Shown here in pieces: positions 51,742 through 60,996 of a stretch of 64,000 bases of DNA. The position numbers were made by a program, and so were the translations under genes. The first letter of the stretch is position 1. Each line of letters opens with the position of its first letter. Under the pieces are notes generated by a model that had not been told where the DNA came from, did not search any database, and worked only from the letters and a program-made list of their open reading frames with translations. The DNA is from an uncultured Paracoccaceae bacterium (lineage in GTDB: Bacteria; Pseudomonadota; Alphaproteobacteria; Rhodobacterales; Rhodobacteraceae). The stretch covers positions 1 through 64,000 of the forward strand of contig CANNFA010000011.1 in assembly GCA_947503765.1 (NCBI GenBank), read 5' to 3'.

Positions 51742-52713
51742 ATGGCGCGCACGGTGGTGGTCGAGGAACATGGCGGGCCGGAGGCCCTGAAACTGGTGGA
51801 CCGCGAGGTGGGCGAGCCCGGCCCCGGCGAGATCCGCATCCGGCAAAAGGCGGTCGGCCTGAACTTCATCGACACCTACCAGCGGTCGGGCCTCTACAAG
51901 CTGGACCTGCCCCACGCGCTGGGGATGGAGGGCGCCGGCGTGGTCGAGGCCGTGGGGGACGGCGTCGCGCACCTGAAACCCGGCGACCGGGCCGCCTATG
52001 CCGCCACCCCGCCCGGCGCCTATGCCGAGGCGCGGGTGATGTCCGCCGCCCACGTCTGCCCGCTGCCCGAAGGCATATCCTTCGAGCAGGCCGCGGCGAT
52101 GATGTTGCAGGGCATGACGGTGGAATACCTGTTCCACCGCATCGTGCCGCTGGAGCGGGGCGATACCGTGCTGTTCCACGCCGCCGCGGGCGGGGTCGGG
52201 CAGATCGCCTGCGGCTGGGCCCGCTCGGAAGGGATCGAGCTGATCGGCACGGCCGGCTCGGACGAGAAATGCGAGATGGCGCTTGCCGCCGGCGCCGCCC
52301 ATTGCATCAACTACCGCACCGACGACTTCGTGGCAGGTGTGAAGAAGATCACCGGCGGCAAGGGCGTGCGCGCGGTGATGGACGGGGTCGGCAAGGACAC
52401 CTTCCAGGGCTCGCTCGACTGCCTGAGGCCGGTGGGGATGATGATGTCCTTCGGCAATGCCTCCGGCCCGGTGCCGCCGATCAGCCTGCTGGATCTGGCC
52501 GCGAAATCGCTTCAGGTGACACGGCCCACGCTGTTCACCTTCCTTGCCGATTTCGATACCTGCCAGGAGATGGGAAAACACCTTTTCACCAAGGCCTTGT
52601 CAGGCGAAGTTCAGGTGAATATCGGGCAGCGTTTCGCGCTGGAGGACGTGGCAGAGGCGCACCGCGCGCTGGAGGCGCGGGAAACCGCCGGCTCGACGAT
52701 CCTGACGCTGTAG
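51742..52713 (+). CDS. NADPH:quinone oxidoreductase (zeta-crystallin-like)
   Basis: This 323-residue medium-chain reductase has LNFIDTYQRSGLYKLDLPH, GMEGAGVVEAVGDGV, the NADPH loop LFHAAAGGVGQIACGWA and no zinc ligands, as in QOR. The GGAGGG 7 bp upstream of the ATG sets the start; the open frame upstream is not conserved. Quinone or enone reduction is expected. Confidence 0.88.
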   Translation: MARTVVVEEHGGPEALKLVDREVGEPGPGEIRIRQKAVGLNFIDTYQRSGLYKLDLPHALGMEGAGVVEAVGDGVAHLKPGDRAAYAATPPGAYAEARVMSAAHVCPLPEGISFEQAAAMMLQGMTVEYLFHRIVPLERGDTVLFHAAAGGVGQIACGWARSEGIELIGTAGSDEKCEMALAAGAAHCINYRTDDFVAGVKKITGGKGVRAVMDGVGKDTFQGSLDCLRPVGMMMSFGNASGPVPPISLLDLAAKSLQVTRPTLFTFLADFDTCQEMGKHLFTKALSGEVQVNIGQRFALEDVAEAHRALEARETAGSTILTL

Positions 52714-52741
52714 GGCCCGACGCCGCGAGGGCGCGCGCATT

Positions 52742-53398
52742 CTATCCCTGGTGGCCGTAGCCCTTCATCCGCTCGGCCACCCGCGCGATCTCGGCCTCGT
52801 CCAGCAGCGGCGGCTCGCCGAACGGCAGGCAGCCCAGATATTGCCGCGCCAGCGTCTCGACCTCCACCGCCAGCCACATCGCGCGGTCCAGCGTCGCGCC
52901 GCAGGCGATCATGCCGTGATGCGCCAGCAGGCAGGCATCGCGCCCCTCCAGCGCGGCCAGCGCGTGCGCCGACAATTCGGCCGTGCCGAAGGTCGCATAG
53001 GGCGCACAGCGGATATCCGGCCCGCCCGCCGCCGCGATCATGTAGTGGATCGGCGGGATGCCCTTTCCCATGATCGCCAGCGTCGTGCAGGCGGTCGAAT
53101 GGGTGTGCACCACCGCGCCGATCTCGGGCCGGGTGCGCAGGATATCAAGGTGAAAGCGCCACTCGGTCGATGGCGCGGCCGCCCCCTCCGCCACGCTGCC
53201 GTCCGCCGCGACAGGGACGATGTCCGCCGGCGTCATCCGCTCGTAGGCCATTGCCGAGGGCGTGATCAGCATCCCCGCCCCGGCGCGGACCGAAATATTG
53301 CCCGACGTGCCCTGGTTCAGGCCGCTGCGGTTCATCTCGCGGCAGGCGGCGACGATCGCCGCCCGGTCTGCCTGCCGGTCCTGGTTGCTGCCCGTCAT
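52742..53398 (-). CDS. Class II aldolase/adducin family protein (FucA-like)
   Basis: This 218-residue protein has GLNQGTSGNISVRAGAG (phosphate site), GAVVHTHSTACTTLAI with two zinc His, and ACLLAHHGMIACGATLD for the third. The catalytic acid is probably the Glu in PSTEWRFH. It is close to L-fuculose-phosphate aldolase and related zinc lyases; the true sugar phosphate is unknown. It is convergent with the quinone reductase gene. Confidence 0.88.
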   Translation of the reverse strand: MTGSNQDRQADRAAIVAACREMNRSGLNQGTSGNISVRAGAGMLITPSAMAYERMTPADIVPVAADGSVAEGAAAPSTEWRFHLDILRTRPEIGAVVHTHSTACTTLAIMGKGIPPIHYMIAAAGGPDIRCAPYATFGTAELSAHALAALEGRDACLLAHHGMIACGATLDRAMWLAVEVETLARQYLGCLPFGEPPLLDEAEIARVAERMKGYGHQG

Positions 53399-53462
53399 GT
53401 CCTGCCTCTTGCCGTCATTGCCGCGCCGGCCCGGCCCATCCGCCGCACGGCCGCGGTGCGTG

Positions 53463-53548
53463 TGGTGCCCGAGGCGAGACTCGAACTCGCACGGTATCGC
53501 TACCGGCGGATTTTGAATCCGCTGCGTCTACCATTCCGCCACTCGGGC
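53463..53548 (-). tRNA. tRNA-Leu(CAA)
   Basis: On the minus strand: acceptor GCCCGAG, anticodon CAA in the loop TTCAAAA, a class II variable arm (CGGTAGCGATACCG) and T-loop TTCGAGTCT. The CCA is encoded at 53463-53465. No island-like sequence adjoins it. Confidence 0.95.
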
Positions 53549-53667
53549 CACCGGGCACCGGATTAGCGCGGGTCTTCGCGCCCGTAAACCGCAATCTTCG
53601 CCGCAGCCGCGCTTGACGCGCCCGGCCGGGCGTGGATTAAGGCCGCAAAACGCGCATCGAGGCAGGC

Positions 53668-54246
53668 ATGATCAGGCGGCTCTACGACTGGACGGTATCG
53701 CTGGCGGCATCGCCGCATGCGCTGTGGGCGCTGGCGCTGGTGGCCTTCGTGGAAAGCTCGGTCTTCCCGCTTCCGCCCGACATCCTGATGATCCCGATGA
53801 TCATCGCGGTGCCGCGCCGCGCCTTCGTGATCGCCGGCGTCGCCACCGTTTCCTCGGTGCTGGGCGGCATGTTCGGCTATTACATCGGCTACGGGCTGTT
53901 CGAAAGCGTCGGGCGCCCGGTGCTCGAATTCTACGGCAAGGACGCCTATTTCGACGAATTCCGCACCCGCTACAACGAATGGGGCGCCTGGGCGGTGCTG
54001 ATCGCGGGCGTCACGCCGTTCCCCTACAAGGTGATCACCATCCTGTCGGGCACCACCGGGTTGAACCTTGCCGTGTTCACAATCGCCTCGATCGTCGCGC
54101 GGGGGCTGCGGTTCTTCGTGCTCGCGGCGCTGCTCTGGCGGTTCGGCGCACCGATACGTGACTTCATAGAGCGCCGTCTGGGCTTGATGTTCACCCTGTT
54201 CGTGGTGATCCTGCTGGGCGGATTTATCCTGGTGAAATACATATGA
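53668..54246 (+). CDS. DedA-family membrane protein (YqaA type)
   Basis: This 192-residue protein has the DedA hallmark FVESSVFPLPPDILMIPM followed by GYYIGYGLFESVGRP and AGVTPFPYKVITILSGTTG, with four to six membrane segments. DedA proteins are lipid carrier flippases or transporters. It overlaps dsbB by 4 bp, a common roseobacter pairing. Confidence 0.88.
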   Translation: MIRRLYDWTVSLAASPHALWALALVAFVESSVFPLPPDILMIPMIIAVPRRAFVIAGVATVSSVLGGMFGYYIGYGLFESVGRPVLEFYGKDAYFDEFRTRYNEWGAWAVLIAGVTPFPYKVITILSGTTGLNLAVFTIASIVARGLRFFVLAALLWRFGAPIRDFIERRLGLMFTLFVVILLGGFILVKYI

Positions 54247-54731
54247 ACGCACGATTGAACGCACGGGTCCTCATCCTTCTGGCCGCCGCCGGATCCGCCG
54301 CCGCGCTGGCCGGCGCCTGGATCTCGCAATACGGCTTCGGCCTCGCCCCGTGCGAGATGTGCATCTGGCAGCGCTGGCCGCATGGCGCGGCGGTGCTGAT
54401 CGGCGCGGCGGCGCTGCTGCTGCCCTGGGCGGCGCTGCCGCTGCTGGGCGCGCTGGCGGCCGCGATCACCGGCGGGATCGGCGTCTTCCACACCGGGGTT
54501 GAGCGCCACTGGTGGGAGGGCATCACCGAATGCGCCGGCGCGGGCGGGCTGGGCGGGCTGACCCCGGACCAGCTGATCGACCCGACCCGCGATCTCGGCC
54601 CGCCGCTGGTGCGCTGCGACGTCGTCGCGTTCGAATTCCTGGGTCTGTCCATGGCCAGCTGGAACGCGCTGGCCAGCTTCGCGCTGGTCCTCGTCTGGCT
54701 TGCCGCCTGGCGCCGCGCCGTGCGCGCCTGA
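54243..54731 (+). CDS. dsbB: Disulfide bond formation protein B
   Basis: This 162-residue four-helix membrane protein has the redox pair CEMCIWQRWPH in the first periplasmic loop and a second Cys pair (ECAGAGG, VRCDVVAFEFLGLSMASWN). It re-oxidises DsbA and passes electrons to quinone. It is co-translated with the DedA gene. Confidence 0.9.
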   Translation: MNARLNARVLILLAAAGSAAALAGAWISQYGFGLAPCEMCIWQRWPHGAAVLIGAAALLLPWAALPLLGALAAAITGGIGVFHTGVERHWWEGITECAGAGGLGGLTPDQLIDPTRDLGPPLVRCDVVAFEFLGLSMASWNALASFALVLVWLAAWRRAVRA

Positions 54732-54841
54732 CCCCCCGGCTTCTTCGGTTCCGAAATATCCCCGCCGGAGGCTCCCGCCGCGGCCGAAGGCTGCGGCGGA
54801 AGGAAAGATCCCGCCCCCGGCAGCGCCGGGGCTCCGCATGC

Positions 54842-55717
54842 TCAGCCGTCCAGCGCGCGCAGCCGCCTGATCAGCGACGAGGTGTCCCAGCGGCCGCCGC
54901 CGATATTGACCACCTCCTTGTAGAACTGGTCGACCAGCGCCGTCACCGGCAGCGCCGCGCCGATCTCGTCGGCGGTATCGAGGCAGATCTTCAGATCCTT
55001 GCGCATCCAGTCCACCGCGAAGCCGTGCTCGAACTGGCCGTCCAGCATCGTCTCGTAGCGGTTCATCATCTGCCACGAGCCGGCCGCGCCGCCGCCGATC
55101 ACGTCGACCACCGCGCGCCCGTCAAGCCCGGCCTTCTGCGCGAAATGCAGCCCCTCGGACAGGCCCTGCACCAGCCCGGCGATGCAGATCTGGTTGACCG
55201 ACTTGCACAGCTGGCCCGCGCCGCTGTCGCCCAGCCGCCGCGCCAGCTTGGCATAGGCGTCCATCAGCGGGGCGGCGCGGTCGTAATCGGCCTTGTCGCC
55301 GCCGCACATGATCACCAGCTGGCCGTTCTCGGCCCCCGCCTGCCCGCCGGAGACCGGCGCATCGACGAAACCGGCGCCGATTTCGGCTGCGGCCGCGTGC
55401 ATCTCGCGGGTGATCGCCGCCGACACGGTGGTGTGATCGACGAACACCGCGCCCTTCTCCATGCCGCCGAACGCGCCATCCTTGCCGGTGCACACCTCGT
55501 GCAGGTCGTCGTCATTGCCCACGCAGGCCATCACGAATTCGGCCCCCGCCGCCGCCTCTCGCGGGGTGGCGCGCGCGGTGCCGCCATGCTCGGCGACCCA
55601 GGCGTCGGCCTTCGCGGCGGTGCGGTTGTACACGGTCACCTCGTGGCCCTTGGCCGCCAGGTGGCCCGCCATCGGATACCCCATGACCCCGAGGCCCAGG
55701 AATGCAACTTTCGCCAT
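54842..55717 (-). CDS. Beta-hydroxyacid dehydrogenase (3-hydroxyisobutyrate/tartronate semialdehyde reductase type)
   Basis: This 291-residue protein has the Rossmann motif VAFLGLGVMGYPMAGHLA, the substrate loop FVDAPVSGGQAGAENGQL and the catalytic Lys in GQLCKSVNQICIAGLVQG. Length is normal. The exact substrate within the family (3-hydroxyisobutyrate, tartronate semialdehyde or succinic semialdehyde) is not determined from sequence. Confidence 0.88.
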   Translation of the reverse strand: MAKVAFLGLGVMGYPMAGHLAAKGHEVTVYNRTAAKADAWVAEHGGTARATPREAAAGAEFVMACVGNDDDLHEVCTGKDGAFGGMEKGAVFVDHTTVSAAITREMHAAAAEIGAGFVDAPVSGGQAGAENGQLVIMCGGDKADYDRAAPLMDAYAKLARRLGDSGAGQLCKSVNQICIAGLVQGLSEGLHFAQKAGLDGRAVVDVIGGGAAGSWQMMNRYETMLDGQFEHGFAVDWMRKDLKICLDTADEIGAALPVTALVDQFYKEVVNIGGGRWDTSSLIRRLRALDG

Positions 55718-55804
55718 GACGCGGAACTCCCCATTGCTATGCGTGCCAGTGCCGACTAACTAACGGCTCCAACCCTGCGGTCAAGCACAGGACGCGCGCA
55801 CGCA

Positions 55805-58282
55805 ATGGCGACCGCCTTTCGATGGCTCCTCAGGCTTTTCCTTGTCGCGGCCGGGCTGGGCATCGCGGCATTGCTGCTGGCCTGGTACATGGCGGCGCGG
55901 TCGCTGCCCGACTATTCCGCCACGCTCGAGGTCGAGGGGCTGTCCGCCCCGGTCGAGATCGTGCGCGATCACGCCAACGTGCCGCATATCTTCGGGCAGG
56001 CCGACCCGGACGTGTATTTCGGCCTCGGCTATGCCCATGCTCAGGACCGTCTGTGGCAGATGCTGATGCTGCGCCGCACCGCGCAGGGCCGCCTGTCGGA
56101 ACTGTTCGGCCGGCGCACCTTCGAGTTCGACGAGCTGATGCGCCGGCTCGACATCTACAACCTTGCCGTGCGCTCGGTCGAGGCGCAGGATCCGGCCACG
56201 ATGGCGGCCCTGCGCGGCTATTCGGCGGGGATCAACGCCCGTCTGGCCGAGGTGAACGCGGGCGCGCTGGGGCGCGGCGCGCCGGAATTCTTCCTGTTCC
56301 CGCCGCAGATCGCCCCGTGGCAGCCGGCGGATTCGCTGTCGGTGGCCAAGCTGATGGCGCTGCGGCTCAGCTCGCACCTGGCGGACGAGGTGCTGCGCGC
56401 GCGCACCTCGCTGCTGCTGCCCCCCGAACGGGTGCGCGACATCCTGCCGGACAGCCCCGGCGCCGGCATCGCCGCGCTGCCGGAATACGCGGCGCTGTTT
56501 CCCGGTGCCGATTTCGCGGGCGCGCGCCGCCTTGCCGGGGCGGCCGCCCCCGCCGATCCCGACCCGCTGGCACCGTTCGCGCCGCGCGGGCTGGCGGGTG
56601 CGTCGAACGCCTGGGCCGCCGCGCCCAGCCGCGCCGCCAGCGGCGCCACGCTGCTGGCGAACGACCCGCATCTGGGCCTGACCGCCCCGTCGATCTGGTA
56701 TCTCGCGCGGCTCGACCTGCGATCGGGGGGCGTCATCGGCGCGACCATTCCGGGGATGCCCGCGGTACTGCTGGGCCGGTCCGAGCATTTCGGCTGGGGG
56801 CTCACCTCGTCCTACATGGACGACCAGGATCTCTATATCGAGGAGCTGAACCCCGAGAACCCCGGCGAGGTGCGCACCCCGGACGGCTTTGCCCCGATGC
56901 AGACCCGCGCCTCGATCATCCGCATCAAGGACGCGGCCCCCGTCACCATCACCCTGCGCTGGACGGAGAACGGCCCGGTCCTGCCCGGCACCCAGTTCGG
57001 GCTGGCCGCGATCACGCCCCCCGGCCATGTCGTGTCGCTGGCCTGGACGGCGCTGTCGCCCGAGGACACGTCGCTCGCGGCCGCGCTGGACGTGATGCAG
57101 GCCGGATCGGTGGCCGAGGGGATCGAAGCGGGCGAGCGCTACATCGCGCCGTCGCAGAACCTGGTGCTGGCCGACGCGGACGGCATCGCGCTGAAGGTGA
57201 TCGGCGCCATGCCGCGCCGCGACGCCGCGCACCAGACGCGCGGGCGCATCCCCTCGCCCGGCTGGATCCCCGGGAACCGCTGGCAGGGGCGCGCCAATTA
57301 CCGCGCCAACCCCGAATTCATAAACCCCGCCGGCGGCATCGTCGGCAACACCAACAACAAGGTGGTGGACCGCCCCTTTCCGCTGCACATGTCCTACCTG
57401 TGGGGCGACACGCAGCGCATCCAGCGCTGGCGGCGGCTGATGCAGGCGCGCGAGGTGCATACCCGCGAAAGCTTTGTCGATGCGCAGCTCGACACCGTAT
57501 CCTACGCGGCGCGCGCGCTTCTGCCGCTGGTCGCGGCCGACCTGTGGTTCACCGGCGATCCCGCCCCCGCCGGCACGCCCGAGCGGCTGCGCCAGGACGC
57601 GCTCAAGCTCCTGGCCGACTGGAACGGCGAGATGAACGAGCACCAGCCCGAGCCGCTGATCTACGCCGCCTGGATGCGCGCCTTGCAGGACCGGCTGATC
57701 CGCGACGAGCTGGGAACGCTGGCGCGCGAATTCACCCATGTCGAGCCGGTCTTCATCGAGCGGGTGTTCCGCAATGTGGACGGCGCGGGCGTCTGGTGCG
57801 ACGTAATCCAGTCGGCGGCGACCGAGACCTGCACCGAGATCGCCCGGCAGGCGCTGGACGACGCGCTGATCCGCATCGGCGAGGAATACGGCTCCGCGCT
57901 CGAATCGCTGCGCTGGGGCGACGCGCACGAGGCGCGGCAGGACCACCCGGTGCTGGGCGACGTGCCGCTGCTCGGCTGGATCGTGAACATCCGGCAATCG
58001 ACCTCGGGCGGTGACCAGACGCTGATGCGCGGGCTGACCTCGGGGCGCGGCGCGGACCCCTATGCCAACGTGCACGGGGCCGGCTATCGCGGGGTCTACG
58101 ATTTCGCCGACCCCGATTCGTCTGTCTTCGTCATCGCCACCGGCCAGTCCGGCCACCCGCTGAGCCGTCATTACGACGATCTGGGCGAATTGTGGCGGCG
58201 CGGCGAATACATCCCGATGTCGCTCGACCCCGCGCTGGCGCGCGCCGCCTCGGTCGGGGTGACGACGCTGCGCCCGCGCTGA
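55805..58282 (+). CDS. Penicillin acylase family protein (Ntn hydrolase)
   Basis: This 825-residue protein has an N-terminal membrane anchor (residues 5-30), an alpha chain region beginning VEIVRDHANVPHIFGQADPD and LGYAHAQDRLWQMLMLRRTAQG, and the processing site at GASNAWAAAP, where the Ser becomes the N-terminal nucleophile of the beta chain. NDPHLGLTAPSIWYLARLDL and NTNNKVVDRPFPLHMSYL follow. Family members cut penicillins, acyl-homoserine lactones or other amides; quorum-signal turnover is possible but not shown. Confidence 0.9.
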   Translation: MATAFRWLLRLFLVAAGLGIAALLLAWYMAARSLPDYSATLEVEGLSAPVEIVRDHANVPHIFGQADPDVYFGLGYAHAQDRLWQMLMLRRTAQGRLSELFGRRTFEFDELMRRLDIYNLAVRSVEAQDPATMAALRGYSAGINARLAEVNAGALGRGAPEFFLFPPQIAPWQPADSLSVAKLMALRLSSHLADEVLRARTSLLLPPERVRDILPDSPGAGIAALPEYAALFPGADFAGARRLAGAAAPADPDPLAPFAPRGLAGASNAWAAAPSRAASGATLLANDPHLGLTAPSIWYLARLDLRSGGVIGATIPGMPAVLLGRSEHFGWGLTSSYMDDQDLYIEELNPENPGEVRTPDGFAPMQTRASIIRIKDAAPVTITLRWTENGPVLPGTQFGLAAITPPGHVVSLAWTALSPEDTSLAAALDVMQAGSVAEGIEAGERYIAPSQNLVLADADGIALKVIGAMPRRDAAHQTRGRIPSPGWIPGNRWQGRANYRANPEFINPAGGIVGNTNNKVVDRPFPLHMSYLWGDTQRIQRWRRLMQAREVHTRESFVDAQLDTVSYAARALLPLVAADLWFTGDPAPAGTPERLRQDALKLLADWNGEMNEHQPEPLIYAAWMRALQDRLIRDELGTLAREFTHVEPVFIERVFRNVDGAGVWCDVIQSAATETCTEIARQALDDALIRIGEEYGSALESLRWGDAHEARQDHPVLGDVPLLGWIVNIRQSTSGGDQTLMRGLTSGRGADPYANVHGAGYRGVYDFADPDSSVFVIATGQSGHPLSRHYDDLGELWRRGEYIPMSLDPALARAASVGVTTLRPR

Positions 58283-58285
58283 CGT

Positions 58286-58681
58286 TCAGGTCAATGCGCG
58301 GGTGATCGCCACCCCCGACACCGCCGACACGGTGGTCAGCACCGTGCCCCAGGTCAGGTCCACCGCCACCATCGACCAGTGCCAGGGGCGCAGCGTGGCG
58401 AGGTTGGTGAACTCGTAGGTGCCATAGGCGACCGCCCCGAACAGCGCCGCGTTCAGCACCAGCACCCCGTAGCCGCTGCCTGCCAGCGCCGGCAGGCTGA
58501 CCAGCCAGACCAGCACCGCGACATAGAACAGGTAGAACGCCGCCGCCGGGCCAAGCCGGAAGTCCAGCAGGTGCCCGACATGCGGCTCGAAGGCGGGGCG
58601 CACGATAAAGGTCAGCCCGACCGCATCCAGCGCCAGAAAGATCGCGCCGGTGGACACGTAAAGGATCAGGATCGTCATCAT
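58286..58681 (-). CDS. DUF2177-family membrane protein
   Basis: This 131-residue protein has four hydrophobic segments and the family's YGTYEFTNLATLRPWHWSM motif with VDLTWGTVLTTVSA. Function is unknown. The ATG pair at 58681/58678 is the likely start; an upstream frame extension is not membrane-like. It is convergent with the acylase gene, with only 3 bp between stops. Confidence 0.88.
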   Translation of the reverse strand: MMTILILYVSTGAIFLALDAVGLTFIVRPAFEPHVGHLLDFRLGPAAAFYLFYVAVLVWLVSLPALAGSGYGVLVLNAALFGAVAYGTYEFTNLATLRPWHWSMVAVDLTWGTVLTTVSAVSGVAITRALT

Positions 58682-58765
58682 CGGGCTCGGCCTTTCGGTT
58701 TCGGGTTTGCAAAGGGATACGCGCCGCGCCGTCCGGCGGATCAACCGCGGCCCGGCCGGTGCGCT

Positions 58766-60391
58766 TCAGCCCGGCAGCACCCGCTCCAGCACCGGCGCGG
58801 TGTCCAGCCCGCGCGCGGTGCCCGCCGTCAGCCCGTGCTCCCCCGCCAGCCGCGCGGCGACATAGGCGCCGGCCACGTCGGGCGCGCTGTCCATCAGCAC
58901 CGCCGCCGTGAGAAGCTGCGCCGCCCGTTCGGCAAAGGCGCGCGCCTCGGCCTCGGGCGGGGGGCCGGGCCAGCGGGCACGGAACGCCTCCAGCGCGGCA
59001 TCGAACACCGCGTCGCCGCCGCGCGCCGCGTCCAGCTCTGCCTCAAGCGCCCCGGATGCGGCCTCGTCGCGCGCCAGCGTGCGCGCCGCGTCGAGGCAGA
59101 TCACGTTGCCCGACCCTTCCCAGATCGAGTTCAGCGGCGCCTCGCGGTAGAGCATCGGCATCGGCGTCTCCTCGACATAGCCGCTGCCGCCGATCGCCTC
59201 CATCGCCTCGTAGATCATGCAAGGCGCGCGCTTGTTGTTCAGGTACTTGGCCAGCGCCACGCCGATCCGCGCAAAGCCCGCATCCGCCTCGGTGCCGCCG
59301 CCGAAGGCGCGCGCCACCCGCAGCCCCAGCGCCAGCGCGCCCTCCACCTCCAGCGCGATGTCGGCCAGCACCGCGCGCATCAGCGGCTGGTCGATCAGCC
59401 GCCGCTGGAACGCGCAGCGATGCCGCGCCCAGTGCACCGCATGGACCAGCGCGGCGCGCATCAGCCCGGCGGGCGCCATCGCCGTGTCGAGCCGCGTTTC
59501 GTGCACCATGCGGATGATCGCGCGCACGCCCTGCCCCTCTTCGCCGACACGCCAGGCGCGCGCGCCGTCATACTCGATCTCGGCCGAGGCATTGGCGCGG
59601 TTGCCCAGCTTGTCCTTCAGCCGCATCAGCCGGATGGTGTTGCGCCCCTCCTCCAGCCAGCGCGGCACCAGGAAACAGGTCAACCCGCCTTCCGCCTGGG
59701 CCAGCGTCAGGAACCCGTCCGACATCGGCGCCGAGCAGAACCACTTGTGCCCGGTCAGCCGCCAGGCCCCGCCCCCCGCATCGCCATCCGGTTCGGCCCG
59801 CGTGGTGTTGGCCCGCACGTCCGAGCCGCCCTGCTTTTCCGTCATCGCCATGCCCAGCGTCGCCGCGCGCTTGCCCGCCAGCGGCCGCACGGCCGGATCG
59901 TAGGCGCGCGCGGCGAGTTTCGGGATCCACGCTTCGGCCAGCTCGGGCGCGGCCCCGAGCGCCGGGATCGCGGCATGGCTCATGGTCAGCGGGCAGCACA
60001 CCCCCGGCTCCACCTGGCTGAGCAGGTAGACCATCGCGGCATGCGCCACATGCCCGCCCGCCGTGCCGTCATGGGAAATCGCGGCATAGCCGGCCTCGGC
60101 GCCGGCGCGCATCAGCGCGTGATAGCCCGGATCAAACACCACCTCGTCCAGCCGCCGCCCGCCCGCATCGAAAACGCGCAGCTCCGGCGGATGGTGCCGC
60201 GCGGCCTCGGCCGACGCCTGCATCTCGGGCGCCGCCAGCCTGCCTGCAAAGGCTTGCACCGGCGCCGACGCGCCGCCCTGGGCGGCAAGCGCCTGGCGCA
60301 GCGGCGCATCCGACGCCCAGTAGTCCGACACGCGCGGCGGCGGCTGGTTCTCGACCCGGTGGGTCGCAAGATCGCTGCGGGGTTCAGACAT
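58766..60391 (-). CDS. Acyl-CoA dehydrogenase, AidB-like
   Basis: This 541-residue flavoprotein has the AidB length and motifs: PPRVSDYWASDAPLRQALAA, GMAMTEKQGGSDVRANTTRA, LTGHKWFCSAPMSDGFLTLA and YEAMEAIGGSGYVEETPMP. AidB of E. coli binds DNA and is induced by alkylation; many relatives are isovaleryl-CoA-type dehydrogenases. No ada or alkB neighbour is seen, so either use is possible. Confidence 0.9.
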   Translation of the reverse strand: MSEPRSDLATHRVENQPPPRVSDYWASDAPLRQALAAQGGASAPVQAFAGRLAAPEMQASAEAARHHPPELRVFDAGGRRLDEVVFDPGYHALMRAGAEAGYAAISHDGTAGGHVAHAAMVYLLSQVEPGVCCPLTMSHAAIPALGAAPELAEAWIPKLAARAYDPAVRPLAGKRAATLGMAMTEKQGGSDVRANTTRAEPDGDAGGGAWRLTGHKWFCSAPMSDGFLTLAQAEGGLTCFLVPRWLEEGRNTIRLMRLKDKLGNRANASAEIEYDGARAWRVGEEGQGVRAIIRMVHETRLDTAMAPAGLMRAALVHAVHWARHRCAFQRRLIDQPLMRAVLADIALEVEGALALGLRVARAFGGGTEADAGFARIGVALAKYLNNKRAPCMIYEAMEAIGGSGYVEETPMPMLYREAPLNSIWEGSGNVICLDAARTLARDEAASGALEAELDAARGGDAVFDAALEAFRARWPGPPPEAEARAFAERAAQLLTAAVLMDSAPDVAGAYVAARLAGEHGLTAGTARGLDTAPVLERVLPG

Positions 60392-60504
60392 GGTAAAATC
60401 CTCCCACCCGCAGCCTGCCCGCGATTTCGGCAATTCACAAAACCAAATCCCTGTGCCACAAAGGCGCAGGACCGTTCACGAAGAAACGGCAAAGAGGCAG
60501 TGAC

Positions 60505-60807
60505 ATGGGCAGACCCCGCAAGACCCCCGCATTCGGCGCCGCCGTGTTCTTCACGATCGTCTTCATGCTGGGCAGCTATTTCACCTTCGCCAGCGTGCAG
60601 GGCGATTTCGGCCTGTTCCGGCGCATCCAGATCGAGGCCGAGGCAGAGCTTCTGCGCAGCGAGGCCGCGACGCTTCACGCCGAGGTCGCGATCCTGCGCA
60701 ACCGCACGCGGCGGCTGTCCGACGACTTCCTCGATCTCGACCTGCTCGACCAGCAGGCGCGCGAGGTGCTGGGCATGGTGCGCGGCGACGAGGTTGTCCT
60801 GCGCTGA
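60505..60807 (+). CDS. ftsB: Septum formation initiator FtsB/DivIC
   Basis: This 100-residue bitopic protein has one membrane helix (AAVFFTIVFMLGSYFTFAS) and a coiled coil (IEAEAELLRSEAATLHAEVA), ending in the conserved DLDLLDQQAREVLGMVRGDE. It joins FtsL and FtsQ at the division site. In alphaproteobacteria it usually lies just ahead of the pyruvate dehydrogenase genes, as here. Confidence 0.93.
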   Translation: MGRPRKTPAFGAAVFFTIVFMLGSYFTFASVQGDFGLFRRIQIEAEAELLRSEAATLHAEVAILRNRTRRLSDDFLDLDLLDQQAREVLGMVRGDEVVLR

Positions 60808-60822
60808 GCCGCGCCCCGCGCT

Positions 60823-60843
60823 GCCCGAAGCCCCGCTTCGGGC
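60823..60843 (+). terminator. Hairpin after ftsB
   Basis: GCCCGAAG and CTTCGGGC form a perfect 8-bp stem with a 5-base loop, 16 bp past the ftsB stop. There is no T-run, so it may be a weak terminator or an mRNA stabiliser. Confidence 0.4.
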
Positions 60844-60996
60844 GCCTGCCTCTGGACAATCCGATCCCCCGCAACAGGTATTCCGGCCGTGCATGGCAGC
60901 CCGCCGCATGGCCCGGCAATTTCCGGTCGCAATCCGCCCAAGCCTGCGCTATGTGATTGTTTAATGCTAAACTATCTTTGCGAGGAGGAGCGCCAG

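Noticed and set aside
55781-58171. A 796-codon minus-strand frame opposite the penicillin acylase gene
   Set aside because: It is rich in Arg, Gly, His and Gln with no motifs, typical of antisense frames in GC-rich DNA; the plus-strand acylase has all family motifs.
58379-60964. An 861-codon plus-strand frame opposite the DUF2177 and AidB-like genes
   Set aside because: It is antisense to two recognisable genes and has the Arg/Gln/His-rich composition of a shadow frame.
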